Assembly (NCBI GenBank): GCA_903889895.1
Contig: CAISYZ010000066.1
Location: 1 to 33,432, forward strand
Direction of reading: 5' to 3'
Length of the DNA stretch: 33,432 nt
Origin: an uncultured Verrucomicrobia subdivision 3 bacterium
Lineage (GTDB): Bacteria; Verrucomicrobiota; Verrucomicrobiia; Limisphaerales; UBA11358
The first letter of the stretch is position 1; each line of letters starts with the position of its first letter. Of the stretch, positions 16,431 through 24,365 are shown piece after piece. The position numbers were made by a program, and so were the translations under genes. The notes under the pieces are model-generated. The model saw nothing but the letters and a program-made list of their open reading frames with translations. It was not told the origin of the DNA and made no database searches.

Positions 16431-16811
16431 TTATTTCTTTTGGATTAGTTCGATTTCGTAGCCTTCGGGCGCGTCAACAAAGGCGAACGTGGTGCCGGTG
16501 GAACTGGTCGTAGGGCCGTCGGAAAACTTCAGGCCGTGTGCGGCGAGGTGCTTTTCAAATTCCGCGAGGTTTTCCACCTCGAACGCCAGATGCGTGAGGT
16601 CGGGCTGGCATTTCACCGGCTCGCTGTTCGGGAAAAAGCAAATCTCAATCAGTTCATCGCTGCCGTCGGCCTGCAGGAAGACCAGCTCGGAACCGCGCGG
16701 CGACTTATGGCGCTTGATTTCCGCAAGCCCGAGCACATCGCGGTAAAATTTCACCGTGCGTTCGAGATCATTCACGCGATACCGCGTGTGTAGGAGTTTG
16801 CCGACTTTCAT
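16431..16811 (-). CDS. Glyoxalase I-like protein (VOC superfamily)
   Basis: This 126-residue vicinal-oxygen-chelate protein resembles lactoylglutathione lyase, which isomerises the methylglyoxal hemithioacetal. All four metal ligands of E. coli GloA appear at matching places: His8 (LLHTRYRV), Glu56 (LIEICFF), His74 (LTHLAFEV) and Glu121 (YEIELIQKK). The length is also close to E. coli GloA (135 residues). The thiol cofactor and true substrate are not determined by the sequence, so related VOC activities such as epimerase or resistance proteins remain possible. It lies beyond the sufC terminator and before the kinase gene on the same strand. Confidence 0.82.
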   Translation of the reverse strand: MKVGKLLHTRYRVNDLERTVKFYRDVLGLAEIKRHKSPRGSELVFLQADGSDELIEICFFPNSEPVKCQPDLTHLAFEVENLAEFEKHLAAHGLKFSDGPTTSSTGTTFAFVDAPEGYEIELIQKK

Positions 16812-16853
16812 GCGGAAAGTTTAAGCAATTTTAACGGCGAATGTCCAACGCGA

Positions 16854-16904
16854 CAAAAAACGGCATTCCCGCACATGCAGAAACGCCGGTTGGCATAATG
16901 CCGT
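16854..16904 (-). terminator. Rho-independent terminator after sufC
   Basis: The inverted repeat acggcatt (16860-16867) and aatgccgt (16897-16904) touches the sufC stop. On the minus strand it is followed directly by a run of six T residues. The 29-base loop is long but contains further self-complementary bases. It should end the regulator-sufB-sufC transcript. Confidence 0.7.
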
Positions 16905-17662
16905 CAACCCTTCAGGATTGCCTCATAGCCGTTGGCTTCAAGTTCCAACGCGAGCTCCTTGCCGCCGGATTTCACGATGCGGCCGTCGGCCATGACGTGG
17001 ACAAAATCGGGAATGATGTAGTTCAGCAAACGCTGGTAATGCGTGATGACCAGCTGCGCGGAATCGGGGCGCTTCAGCTTGTTCACGCCGCTGCTGACGA
17101 CCTTGAGCGCGTCAATGTCCAGACCCGAATCCGTCTCGTCGAGAATGGCGAGCTTGGGTTCCAGCACGGCCATCTGGAAAATTTCTGCGCGCTTCTTTTC
17201 ACCGCCGGAGAAACCTTCGTTCACGGAGCGCTTGAGCAAATCTTCGTTCAGGTCGAGCAGTTTGATCTTGTCCTTCACCAGATTGAGGAATTCAATCGCG
17301 TCGAGTTCCTGAAAACCATGGTGCTTGCGGATTTCGTTCAACGCAGCCTTGAGAAAATAGGTGCTGTTCACGCCGGGAATTTCCACCGGATATTGAAACG
17401 CAAGGAACACGCCTTCGCGAGCGCGCTCCTCCGGATCAAGCTCCAGCAAATCTTTGCCGAGATAATTCACCGTGCCCTCGGTCACTTCGTAACCGTCACG
17501 GCCGGCAAGAATCGCGGCGAGCGTGCTCTTGCCGCTGCCGTTGAGGCCCATCAACGCATGAACTTCGCCGGCGTTGATTGTCAGGCTAAAGCCCTTCAGG
17601 ATTTTTTTATTCTCCACGCCCGCGTGGAGGTTTTTGATTTCAAGAATAGGTTGCTTGCTCAT
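16904..17662 (-). CDS. sufC: Fe-S cluster assembly ATPase SufC
   Basis: SufC is the ABC-type ATPase of the SUF scaffold, working with SufB (and usually SufD) to build Fe-S clusters in the cytoplasm. The 252-residue product has Walker A GLNGSGKST at 39-47, the Suf-specific segments KHHGFQELDAIEFLNLVKDK, signature FSGGEKKRAEIFQMAVLEPK and Walker B LAILDETDSGLDIDALK. It has no membrane segments. It follows sufB by 79 bases, a gap that contains an inverted repeat, and ends in a terminator. No sufD, sufS or sufU follows. Confidence 0.95.
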   Translation of the reverse strand: MSKQPILEIKNLHAGVENKKILKGFSLTINAGEVHALMGLNGSGKSTLAAILAGRDGYEVTEGTVNYLGKDLLELDPEERAREGVFLAFQYPVEIPGVNSTYFLKAALNEIRKHHGFQELDAIEFLNLVKDKIKLLDLNEDLLKRSVNEGFSGGEKKRAEIFQMAVLEPKLAILDETDSGLDIDALKVVSSGVNKLKRPDSAQLVITHYQRLLNYIIPDFVHVMADGRIVKSGGKELALELEANGYEAILKG

Positions 17663-17681
17663 TTTCTAAATTTTATTTTGC

Positions 17682-17745
17682 CACAGATTTTTCACAGATT
17701 CAGACTCTGAAAAATATTTTATATCTGCGCGAATCTGTTTTTCAG
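17682..17745. repeat. Inverted and direct repeats in the sufB-sufC gap
   Basis: Two direct copies of cacagatt (17682 and 17693) are followed by an 8-bp inverted repeat ctgaaaaa/tttttcag (17707-17714 and 17738-17745) that ends over the sufB stop. On RNA it would fold between sufB and sufC. It could adjust the relative expression or stability of the two messages, but no T tail follows, so it is not a normal terminator. Confidence 0.5.
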
Positions 17746-19190
17746 CCAACGCTTCCTTCGAGACTCACGCCTAAAAGCTTTTGCGCTTCGACGGCGAATT
17801 CCATTGGCAGTTCCTTGAAGACCTCTTTGCAAAAACCGTTCACAATCATGTTCACGGCGTCCTGCGTTTCCAACCCGCGCGAGTTGCAATAAAAAATCTG
17901 GTCTTCGCCAATTTTCGACGTGGAAGCTTCGTGCTCGACACTTGCCGTGGTGTTTTTCACCTCGATATACGGAAACGTGTGCGCACCGCATTTCGCGCCA
18001 ATCAGCATCGAATCGCACTGCGAAAAGTTACGCGCATTCTCGGCGCTCTTGCGGATTTCCACGAGACCACGATAACTGTTCTGGCCGCGCCCGGCGGAAA
18101 TACCCTTGGAAACAATGGTGCTTTTTGTGTTCTTGCCGATGTGGATCATCTTCGTGCCAGTGTCGGCCTGTTGCATGTTGTTCACGACGGCGACGGAATA
18201 AAATTCCCCCTTCGAGCCATCGCCAAGAAGGATGCAGCTCGGATATTTCCAGGTAATCGCCGAGCCGGTCTCGACCTGCGTCCAAGTGATGCGTGAGTTT
18301 TTGCCTTTGCACAGACCGCGCTTGGTCACGAAATTGTAAATGCCGCCCACGCCGTTCTCATCGCCGGGATACCAGTTTTGCACCGTGCTATATTTTATTT
18401 CGGCGGTTTCGAGGGCCACGAGTTCCACCACAGCGGCGTGTAACTGGTTTTCATCGCGCATCGGCGCCGTGCAGCCTTCGAGATAGCTGACGCTCGCGCC
18501 ATCGTCGGCGATGATCAGCGTGCGCTCGAACTGGCCGGACTTCGCCGCATTGATGCGGAAGTAGGTCGAAAGCTCCATCGGGCAGCGCACGCCCTTCGGG
18601 ATGTAGCAAAACGAACCGTCCGTGAAGACGGCGGAATTCAGCGCGGCATAATAATTGTCTGTGTAAGGCACGACCGAGCCGAGATATTTTTTAACGAGGT
18701 CGGGATGGTTGTGCACCGCTTCGCTGAACGAGCAAAAAATAATTCCCTTTTTTGCCAAATCTTCACGATACGTCGTGCCGACCGAAACGGAATCAAAAAT
18801 GGCGTCCACCGCCACGCCCGCCAGCCGGCCACGTTCGCGCAGCGGGATGCCAAGCTTCTCATACATCTCCAATAATTTTGGATCCACCTCGTCCAAGCTT
18901 TTTGGCGCATCGCCTTTCGGCTTGGGCTGGGAGAAATAGCTGATGTCCTGAAAGTCAATCTTTGGATATTTGACGAACTGCCAAGTCGGCTCCGGCATCT
19001 TCTGCCAGTATTGAAAGGCTTTGATGCGCCACTCGGTCAGCCACGTCGGCTCGTTTTTTTTGGCAGAGATGAAACGGATGGTTTCCTCGCTCAAACCGGG
19101 CGGCGTGGACTCGGATTCGACGTCGGTGACGAAGCCGTATTTGTATTCCTGTTTGACCAGGCTCTCAATGGTGTCAGTCGCAGTGCTCAT
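17742..19190 (-). CDS. sufB: Fe-S cluster assembly scaffold SufB
   Basis: SufB is the scaffold on which Fe-S clusters form, in complex with SufC. The 482-residue protein has the normal length. Family segments include [60 protein letters not shown] and, near the C-terminus, [20 protein letters not shown]. The last holds the Cys equivalent to the functionally important Cys405 of E. coli SufB. The start is 9 bases downstream of the regulator stop, so the two are almost certainly cotranscribed. The lack of an adjacent sufD distinguishes this locus from the usual sufBCDS arrangement. Confidence 0.95.
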   Translation of the reverse strand: MSTATDTIESLVKQEYKYGFVTDVESESTPPGLSEETIRFISAKKNEPTWLTEWRIKAFQYWQKMPEPTWQFVKYPKIDFQDISYFSQPKPKGDAPKSLDEVDPKLLEMYEKLGIPLRERGRLAGVAVDAIFDSVSVGTTYREDLAKKGIIFCSFSEAVHNHPDLVKKYLGSVVPYTDNYYAALNSAVFTDGSFCYIPKGVRCPMELSTYFRINAAKSGQFERTLIIADDGASVSYLEGCTAPMRDENQLHAAVVELVALETAEIKYSTVQNWYPGDENGVGGIYNFVTKRGLCKGKNSRITWTQVETGSAITWKYPSCILLGDGSKGEFYSVAVVNNMQQADTGTKMIHIGKNTKSTIVSKGISAGRGQNSYRGLVEIRKSAENARNFSQCDSMLIGAKCGAHTFPYIEVKNTTASVEHEASTSKIGEDQIFYCNSRGLETQDAVNMIVNGFCKEVFKELPMEFAVEAQKLLGVSLEGSVG

Positions 19191-19199
19191 CTTGAAAAC

Positions 19200-19637
19200 T
19201 TATTTCTTTTTTGCGCAGTCGGCGCACAGTCCGTGGATGGTGACATCAAAACCGTCCGCCCGAAAACCACGCGGCACAGCCACGCACGGAATTTCGCGCG
19301 GCAAATCCACATCATAAATCGTCCCGCAGGCGCTGCAATGAAAATGGCCGTGCTCAATCATGTTCGGGCAAAAACGGGTCGCACCGCGCTCGACGTTGAC
19401 CTGCCGCGCGAGGCCGGATTTCACCAGCGCATCGAGGCAATTATAAACCGTCGCGTGGGAAATTTCCGGCATCGCCTTCTTCGCGCGGATGAAAACCTCC
19501 TCCGCCGTCGGATGGTCGCGCTTGTGCAGAAGCACGTCGTAAACCTGCTGCCGCTGCGGCGTCAGGCGCAGCCCGGTGGCCCCCAACTGTTCGGTCAGGT
19601 GCTGCCCCTCGTCATGCGGATGGCTGCGCTGTTTCAT
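19200..19637 (-). CDS. Fur-family transcriptional regulator (PerR-like)
   Basis: This 145-residue repressor-type protein has the Fur winged helix (LTPQRQQVYDVLL, HPTAEEVFIRAKK, SHATVYNCLDALVKSGL) and a C-terminal dimerisation domain with two CxxC pairs (Cys101/104 and Cys138/141) for structural zinc. Aligned by eye with Bacillus PerR, the regulatory ligands would be His42, Cys90, His96, His98 and Asp109. Asp109 follows PerR rather than Fur, which has Glu. Cys90, in TRFC, replaces the Asp85 of PerR, a position that is Cys in actinobacterial Zur. It heads the operon with sufB and sufC and has a matching 19-bp palindrome just upstream, so it probably controls itself and Fe-S assembly. PerR-, Fur- or Zur-type sensing cannot be decided from sequence alone. 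Confidence 0.88.
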   Translation of the reverse strand: MKQRSHPHDEGQHLTEQLGATGLRLTPQRQQVYDVLLHKRDHPTAEEVFIRAKKAMPEISHATVYNCLDALVKSGLARQVNVERGATRFCPNMIEHGHFHCSACGTIYDVDLPREIPCVAVPRGFRADGFDVTIHGLCADCAKKK

Positions 19638-19675
19638 GGCGCAGGAAATTTATCGCAGGCGCCCGACAAGTCAAG

Positions 19676-19694
19676 ATTTAGAATAATTCTAAAT
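19676..19694. promoter_or_regulatory. Fur/PerR-type operator, perfect 19-bp palindrome
   Basis: atttagaataattctaaat is a perfect palindrome around A19685. Its core TTAGAAT-A-ATTCTAA has the 7-1-7 layout of Fur-family operators and differs from the Bacillus PerR box (TTATAAT-N-ATTATAA) at one symmetric position per half. It lies 39-57 bases before the start codon of the Fur-family regulator, where it would overlap a promoter. It points to autoregulation and coregulation of sufBC. Confidence 0.75.
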
Positions 19695-19729
19695 TGATTT
19701 CACCACAACGGATGGCGCACGGACGGCGG

Positions 19730-20314
19730 TTATTTTTGAAAGACATGGACGCGCGCCGGCGGAAAATTGAGCCAGACGATTTTTGACGCGAGCAACCGGA
19801 AGTCATCACCACCCCGGCAACGGCCCTGCGTGATGTGGTAGCTATATTGCACCCAGCGACCACGCGGCTCAAGAATGCCGCGAATTTTCTGCGCGAGGGC
19901 ATCGGCCTGGGCCTTGGGAAAATTCAACAGCGGCAAACTGGAAATTACCGCGCCAACGGATTCGATGGCCGGAATGTGTTCGCGGAGCAGTTCGTCCATC
20001 TGCCACGCGTCGCCGGTAATGATATGCGCGAGGGGAAACCGCTTGCGCAGGTGGCAGGCCAGCGCCGGATTGTGCTCGATAGCCACCAACCGGTCCTCGC
20101 GCAAACCGCGCTTGAGCAGCGCGTCGGTGACGGCGCCGGTGCCGGGACCGAGTTCGAGGACATAGCTATCCGAATCGCGCGGCAGCCAGCGCGCCATGGC
20201 CGAAGTGAGCATGGGCGAACTCGGCGCGACCGAGCCGGTGCGCTGCGGGTTGGCCAGCCACTCGCGCAGAAAGAGCGAAGAGTCGGACAATGCCGCGATG
20301 AATTTTTTTGCCAT
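19730..20314 (-). CDS. SAM-dependent methyltransferase, PmtA-like
   Basis: This class I methyltransferase of 194 residues has the SAM-binding motif I VLELGPGTGAVTDALL, an acidic second strand (LVAIEHNPAL) and a motif II/III region AVISSLPLLNFPKAQA. The N-terminal FLREWLANPQRTGSVAPSSP strongly resembles the opening of bacterial phosphatidylethanolamine N-methyltransferases (PmtA), which methylate membrane phospholipids. rRNA adenine dimethylases share the fold, but they are longer and have a different motif IV. The substrate therefore remains a reasoned guess. Its stop lies 35 bases beyond the Fur-type operator; the two are not in one unit. Confidence 0.72.
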   Translation of the reverse strand: MAKKFIAALSDSSLFLREWLANPQRTGSVAPSSPMLTSAMARWLPRDSDSYVLELGPGTGAVTDALLKRGLREDRLVAIEHNPALACHLRKRFPLAHIITGDAWQMDELLREHIPAIESVGAVISSLPLLNFPKAQADALAQKIRGILEPRGRWVQYSYHITQGRCRGGDDFRLLASKIVWLNFPPARVHVFQK

Positions 20315-20381
20315 GCCTAATCCTGAATGTGACCTGAAGCTTAATCCATTTGTTCAACCTCGCGCCATAGAAAATTTCAAC

Positions 20382-21149
20382 TCACGGCGCACTCCCGGAA
20401 ATTTTCCGGAACTCCGCCAGGTCGCTGACGCGGCGGACAGACCAGTCATGCCAGTCTTTTTCGTGCACCAAACCGGCGAGATTTGTGACGGCTGCGGGCC
20501 ATTTCACAGCCAGCAGGCGCAGGGTTTTTGCCGCTTCGTCTGTCTGCCGCCATTGCAATTGCGCCTCGGCGAGGCACAATAGATTTTCCGGATATTCCGG
20601 CGCGAGCGCGGCGGCGCGCTCCAACCATTCGCGCGCCTTGTGCTTGCTGCCGACGCTCAACGGCCAGATTGGGGCTTGGAAATAAAGTTCGCCTAGGTTC
20701 CGCGCCGGGCCGGCGAAATCAAACCGCACATCCAGCTCCGTCGCCGCCGTGAATTCGCGCTCAACCTCATGCACCAGCTTGTAGGCGGCAAGCGACGGCG
20801 CTTCGGCCTGCGCGAGTTCGCCGAGGTTCATCGCGAGATAGTAGTGGGCGGCGGCGGCTTTGGGTTCGCGCCCGAGCCAGGTCTGGCAAATGCCGATACC
20901 GCGCCGCGAAATTTCCGCACGCTGCATTTCGTTTGTCGCGACTTCGGCCAAGTCAAAACTGGCGCGAGCGAATACCAAGGCGGCGGCGGCAAAATTGGTC
21001 TGCGCCAAGAAATTGGTCTCCGCGCGGTGAAATGCCACCTCGGCCCGCAAATAAAAGCGGTGGTCGGCTTCCGCCGCACCCGCCACGCCGCCAACCAAAA
21101 ACAAAGCCAGCCAGAACGCAACGCACAGTCTGGATGGTTTCGGCGGCAT
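20382..21149 (-). CDS. Exported TPR-containing protein of unknown function
   Basis: This 255-residue protein has a signal peptide (MPPKPSRLCVAFWLALFLVG, cleavage probably near VAGAAEA) and then helical repeats. Recognisable TPR-like pieces are AAAAHYYLAMNLGELAQAEA, KAREWLERAAALAPEYPENL and LCLAEAQLQWRQTDEAAKTL. The layout recalls periplasmic TPR proteins such as the TatT type, but no specific partner can be named. There is no lipobox. It is divergent from the small lipoprotein and hpnH, and is followed on the same strand by the PmtA-like gene after 67 bases. Confidence 0.65.
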   Translation of the reverse strand: MPPKPSRLCVAFWLALFLVGGVAGAAEADHRFYLRAEVAFHRAETNFLAQTNFAAAALVFARASFDLAEVATNEMQRAEISRRGIGICQTWLGREPKAAAAHYYLAMNLGELAQAEAPSLAAYKLVHEVEREFTAATELDVRFDFAGPARNLGELYFQAPIWPLSVGSKHKAREWLERAAALAPEYPENLLCLAEAQLQWRQTDEAAKTLRLLAVKWPAAVTNLAGLVHEKDWHDWSVRRVSDLAEFRKISGSAP

Positions 21150-21201
21150 GATACAGTGAATTAGCGGTTGCCATCGTGGCCGAGTAAATTACAATGGGCA
21201 A

Positions 21202-21417
21202 GTGAGATTAAACTGGAAAACTTTGCTGCTGGCACTGGCGGCGACGATTACGTCGCTGGCCGGAACCGGCTGCAGTGGCATCAATGCCAGCCAGAGCGTT
21301 TCACCGATAGATTTTTTCCTGCCGGGGGCGGGGCACCTGCTGAAGGCTGACCCAGCCACCACCAATGCGCCGGGCTTGCTGCCGGAAAATTCCATCATCA
21401 TTGCCAACGCCCGCTAA
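21202..21417 (+). CDS. Small putative lipoprotein upstream of hpnH
   Basis: This 71-residue protein of unknown function starts at GTG 21202. The N-terminus MRLNWKTLLLALAATITSLA is a signal peptide ending in the lipobox LAGTGC (Cys24), followed by a short mature part with SVSPIDFFLPGAGHLLKADP. It ends 8 bases before hpnH on the same strand, so the two are probably cotranscribed. No catalytic feature is visible. The short length lowers certainty, but the clear signal peptide and tight spacing favour a real gene. Confidence 0.65.
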   Translation: MRLNWKTLLLALAATITSLAGTGCSGINASQSVSPIDFFLPGAGHLLKADPATTNAPGLLPENSIIIANAR

Positions 21418-21425
21418 TTCTTTTT

Positions 21426-22853
21426 ATGCGTTTCCCCTTCGCACTGTCGGCGAAAATCGCCGGTCACATCATCAAGCACAAGCTCAAGCGCACGCCGAAA
21501 TTCGCAATGGTGCTCCAGCTTGAGCCGCTGCACACCTGCAACCTCACCTGCACCGGCTGCGGTCGCATCCGCGAGTATTCGACGAATCTCAAGGACATGG
21601 TGCCGTTGGAAAAATGCCTCGCGGTCGCGATGGAATGCGATGCGCCGATGGTGTCCATCTGCGGCGGCGAACCGCTGATTTATCCGAAGATCGAGGAGCT
21701 CGTCAACGGTCTGCTCGAACAGAAACGCGTGCTCTACATCTGCACGAACGGCGTTTTCATGCGCAAAAAAATGCGCGATTACTTGGCCGCGATTTACACG
21801 ACGGAAACCGAGCCGACGCTGAAAAAGCTGCTCGCGGAAAATTTGATTTCCGACAAGGAAGCCGAAGTGATTCGCAACGCGAACGACGCGGCGAAAAAGA
21901 AATGCGTCATCCGCCCGACGCAGTGGATGTATTGGAACGTCCACGTGGACGGTTTGGAATTCACGCACGATTTGATTGTCGAGCGCGAAGGCGTTTTCAA
22001 AGAATGCGTCGAGGCCATCAAGATGGCGAAAATCTGCGGCTATCAAACCGCGACGAACACGACGGTCTATAAAGAAACCGACGTGCAAGAGCTGGAAGAT
22101 ATGTTCAAGTTCCTCTCGTCGCTCGAAGTGGACGGCCACACGATTTCGCCCGGCTACGAATACGACGCGGCGAAGAAAGACATGGTTTCGCGCCTCGGCA
22201 AGCAGCCGGAGGACTTTTTCCTCACGCGCAAAATGACGCGGCAGAAGTTCGCCAAGATTCAGGAGTGGGGCGAAAAATTCACCATTTTCGGCACGCCGGT
22301 TTATCAGGAATTTCTCGCCGGCAAGCGCGAACTCACCTGCACGGCGTGGGCGATTCCGACTTACAACATCAAGGGCTGGAAAGCGCCGTGTTATCTGATG
22401 ACCGACGGCCATTACGACGGCTATCAGGAAATGTTGTCGAAAGTAAACTGGGAAAAATACGGCGTCGTGGACGGCGTCGCCCGCGACCCGCGCTGCGAAA
22501 ACTGCATGGTGCATTGCGGCTACGACCCCAGCGGCGCGCTCGGCACGAATTACCAACGCGGCGACAACTGGAAAAATTTTAGCTACAACTTTGGCGCGAA
22601 GCCCAAACCGTATCCGGCCTCGCCTGAACTGGCCAAGACGGCGTTCAACGGCGTGACCATCGGTCAGGGTCATCTTTCGCAAGCCAAGGCGGCACTGAAT
22701 TCGCCCCGCGCTGCGATGAACGGCGCGCAAGCCGCCTTCTCCCGCAAGGAAGAAACCCACGAGGCCCACGTCGGCACGCATTGCGGCACCAGCGATACTT
22801 CGGAGCGCGATGAATTGCTGGCGAAGATTGACGCCGGCAAAAAGGCCGAATAA
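21426..22853 (+). CDS. hpnH: Adenosylhopane synthase-like radical SAM protein HpnH, enlarged
   Basis: HpnH uses a 5'-deoxyadenosyl radical to attach adenosine to diploptene, the first step in building hopanoid side chains. The 475-residue product starts with a membrane-associating basic segment, then EPLHTCNLTCTGCGRIREY with the radical SAM cluster Cys38/42/45. Next come MVSICGGEPLIYPKIEELV, and family segments VDGHTISPGYEYDAA, WKAPCYLMTDGHYDGYQEM and CENCMVHCGYDP (a second Cys cluster, DUF3463-type). Typical HpnH has roughly 330-390 residues. Here about 45 residues are inserted at 119-165 and about 80 are added after residue 395, including a His/Cys pair THCGTSD. It is followed by hpnJ after 19 bases. 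Confidence 0.85.
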   Translation: MRFPFALSAKIAGHIIKHKLKRTPKFAMVLQLEPLHTCNLTCTGCGRIREYSTNLKDMVPLEKCLAVAMECDAPMVSICGGEPLIYPKIEELVNGLLEQKRVLYICTNGVFMRKKMRDYLAAIYTTETEPTLKKLLAENLISDKEAEVIRNANDAAKKKCVIRPTQWMYWNVHVDGLEFTHDLIVEREGVFKECVEAIKMAKICGYQTATNTTVYKETDVQELEDMFKFLSSLEVDGHTISPGYEYDAAKKDMVSRLGKQPEDFFLTRKMTRQKFAKIQEWGEKFTIFGTPVYQEFLAGKRELTCTAWAIPTYNIKGWKAPCYLMTDGHYDGYQEMLSKVNWEKYGVVDGVARDPRCENCMVHCGYDPSGALGTNYQRGDNWKNFSYNFGAKPKPYPASPELAKTAFNGVTIGQGHLSQAKAALNSPRAAMNGAQAAFSRKEETHEAHVGTHCGTSDTSERDELLAKIDAGKKAE

Positions 22854-22872
22854 CTTCCCGGCCCCGCACCGG

Positions 22873-24324
22873 ATGAGCCGCACGCTTTACCTTTCGCCGC
22901 CGAGCTTTGACGGTTTTGATGGCGGCGCAGGCGCGCGGTATCAGGCGCGGCGCGAAGTCACCAGTTTTTGGTATCCCACGTGGCTCGCGCAGCCCGCCGC
23001 GCTCACGCCGAACTCACGGCTGCTCGACTGCCCGCCGCACGACATCAACCTCGCGCAATGCCTTGCCATCGCGAAGGATTTTCAGCACGTCATCATCAAC
23101 ACCTCCACGCCGTCGTTGAAAAACGACTGCCGGGTCGCCGAGGCCATCAAGGCGCAACGGCCGGACACGAAAATTGGTTTTGTCGGTGCGCACACGATGG
23201 TTTTGCCGGCGGAAACGCTGAAGGCCTCGCCGGCGATTGATTGGGTGGGGCGCAAGGAGTTTGATTTCACCTGCAAAGAAGTTGCCGAAGATCGCGAGCT
23301 TTCGACCATCGCCGGGCTGTCGTTCAAGAACCGCGACGGCAAAATTGTCCACAACCCCGAGCGCGAAATGATTTCGGACATGGATACGCTGCCGTGGGTG
23401 GCGGATGTTTACAAACGCGACCTCGACATCGAAAAATATTTCATCGGCTACCTCCAGCATCCGTATATTTCGATGTATACCGGTCGCGGCTGTCCGGCGC
23501 AGTGTTCGTTCTGCCTCTGGCCGCAAACCATCGGCGGTCACAAATATCGCGTGCGCTCGCCGCAGAATGTCGCGGACGAAATGGCCTACATGAAGAAGAT
23601 TTTCCCGCAGGTGCGCGAATTTTTCTTCGACGATGACACCTTCACCGCCAATCTCCCGCGCGCGCGCGAAATCGCGCGCAAACTCGGCCCGCTCGGGGTT
23701 GATTGGTCCTGCAACAGCCGCGCGAACCTCGATTACGACACGATCAAATCTTTTAAGGACAACGGCCTCCGCCTCTTTCTCGTCGGCTACGAAAGCGGGA
23801 ACGACGACATCCTCGCGCGCATCAAAAAAGGCGTGACGATGGACGAGATGCGGCGTTTCACCAAGTCCTGCCACCAAGCGGGCGTGGTGATTCACGGCAC
23901 GTTCATTCTCGGGCTGCCGGTGGAGACCAGGGAGACGATTGAGCGAACCATCAACTTCGCGAAAGAGCTCGACGTCTTTTCGCTGCAAGTTTCGCTCGCG
24001 GCGCCTTATCCGGGCACGGAACTGTTTGAGCAGGCCAAACTCAACGGCTGGTTCGTCAAAAAAGACAAGGGCGACATCCTCCATGCCGACGGCCTGCAAC
24101 AAAGCACGCTGGCATATCCGGAAGCGACCAAGGAAGAGATCTTCGAAGCCGTGGACCGCTTTTACCGCGCTTATTATCTCCGGCCCAAGCCCATTCTGCG
24201 CATCATCAAGACGATGCTCGAAGACAAGGACGTGCTCGTGCGCCGCTGCCGCGAGGGCTACGAATTCTTCAAGAGCCTCAACCAGCGCAAGCACGACCTC
24301 GCGGCGGCCCGGGCTGCGGCTTAA
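22873..24324 (+). CDS. hpnJ: Hopanoid radical SAM protein HpnJ
   Basis: HpnJ acts late in hopanoid head-group synthesis and is needed to make the cyclitol ether of bacteriohopanetetrol from the glucosaminyl form. The 483-residue protein begins at ATG 22873 with the highly characteristic LSPPSFDGFDGGAGARYQ and SFWYPTWLAQPAAL. A B12-binding-like N-terminal domain leads to YTGRGCPAQCSFCLWPQTIG (cluster Cys207/211/214) and then FFFDDDTFTANLPR, LFLVGYESGNDDIL and GTFILGLPVETRETI. The C-terminal region has FYRAYYLRPKPILRII. It follows hpnH, supporting a shared pathway. No cyclase or hpnG/I/K is seen in the window. Confidence 0.9.
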   Translation: MSRTLYLSPPSFDGFDGGAGARYQARREVTSFWYPTWLAQPAALTPNSRLLDCPPHDINLAQCLAIAKDFQHVIINTSTPSLKNDCRVAEAIKAQRPDTKIGFVGAHTMVLPAETLKASPAIDWVGRKEFDFTCKEVAEDRELSTIAGLSFKNRDGKIVHNPEREMISDMDTLPWVADVYKRDLDIEKYFIGYLQHPYISMYTGRGCPAQCSFCLWPQTIGGHKYRVRSPQNVADEMAYMKKIFPQVREFFFDDDTFTANLPRAREIARKLGPLGVDWSCNSRANLDYDTIKSFKDNGLRLFLVGYESGNDDILARIKKGVTMDEMRRFTKSCHQAGVVIHGTFILGLPVETRETIERTINFAKELDVFSLQVSLAAPYPGTELFEQAKLNGWFVKKDKGDILHADGLQQSTLAYPEATKEEIFEAVDRFYRAYYLRPKPILRIIKTMLEDKDVLVRRCREGYEFFKSLNQRKHDLAAARAAA

Positions 24325-24365
24325 AATTCCTTTTGGCCGCGCCGGAATTGATTTAGCTTCTTCCC

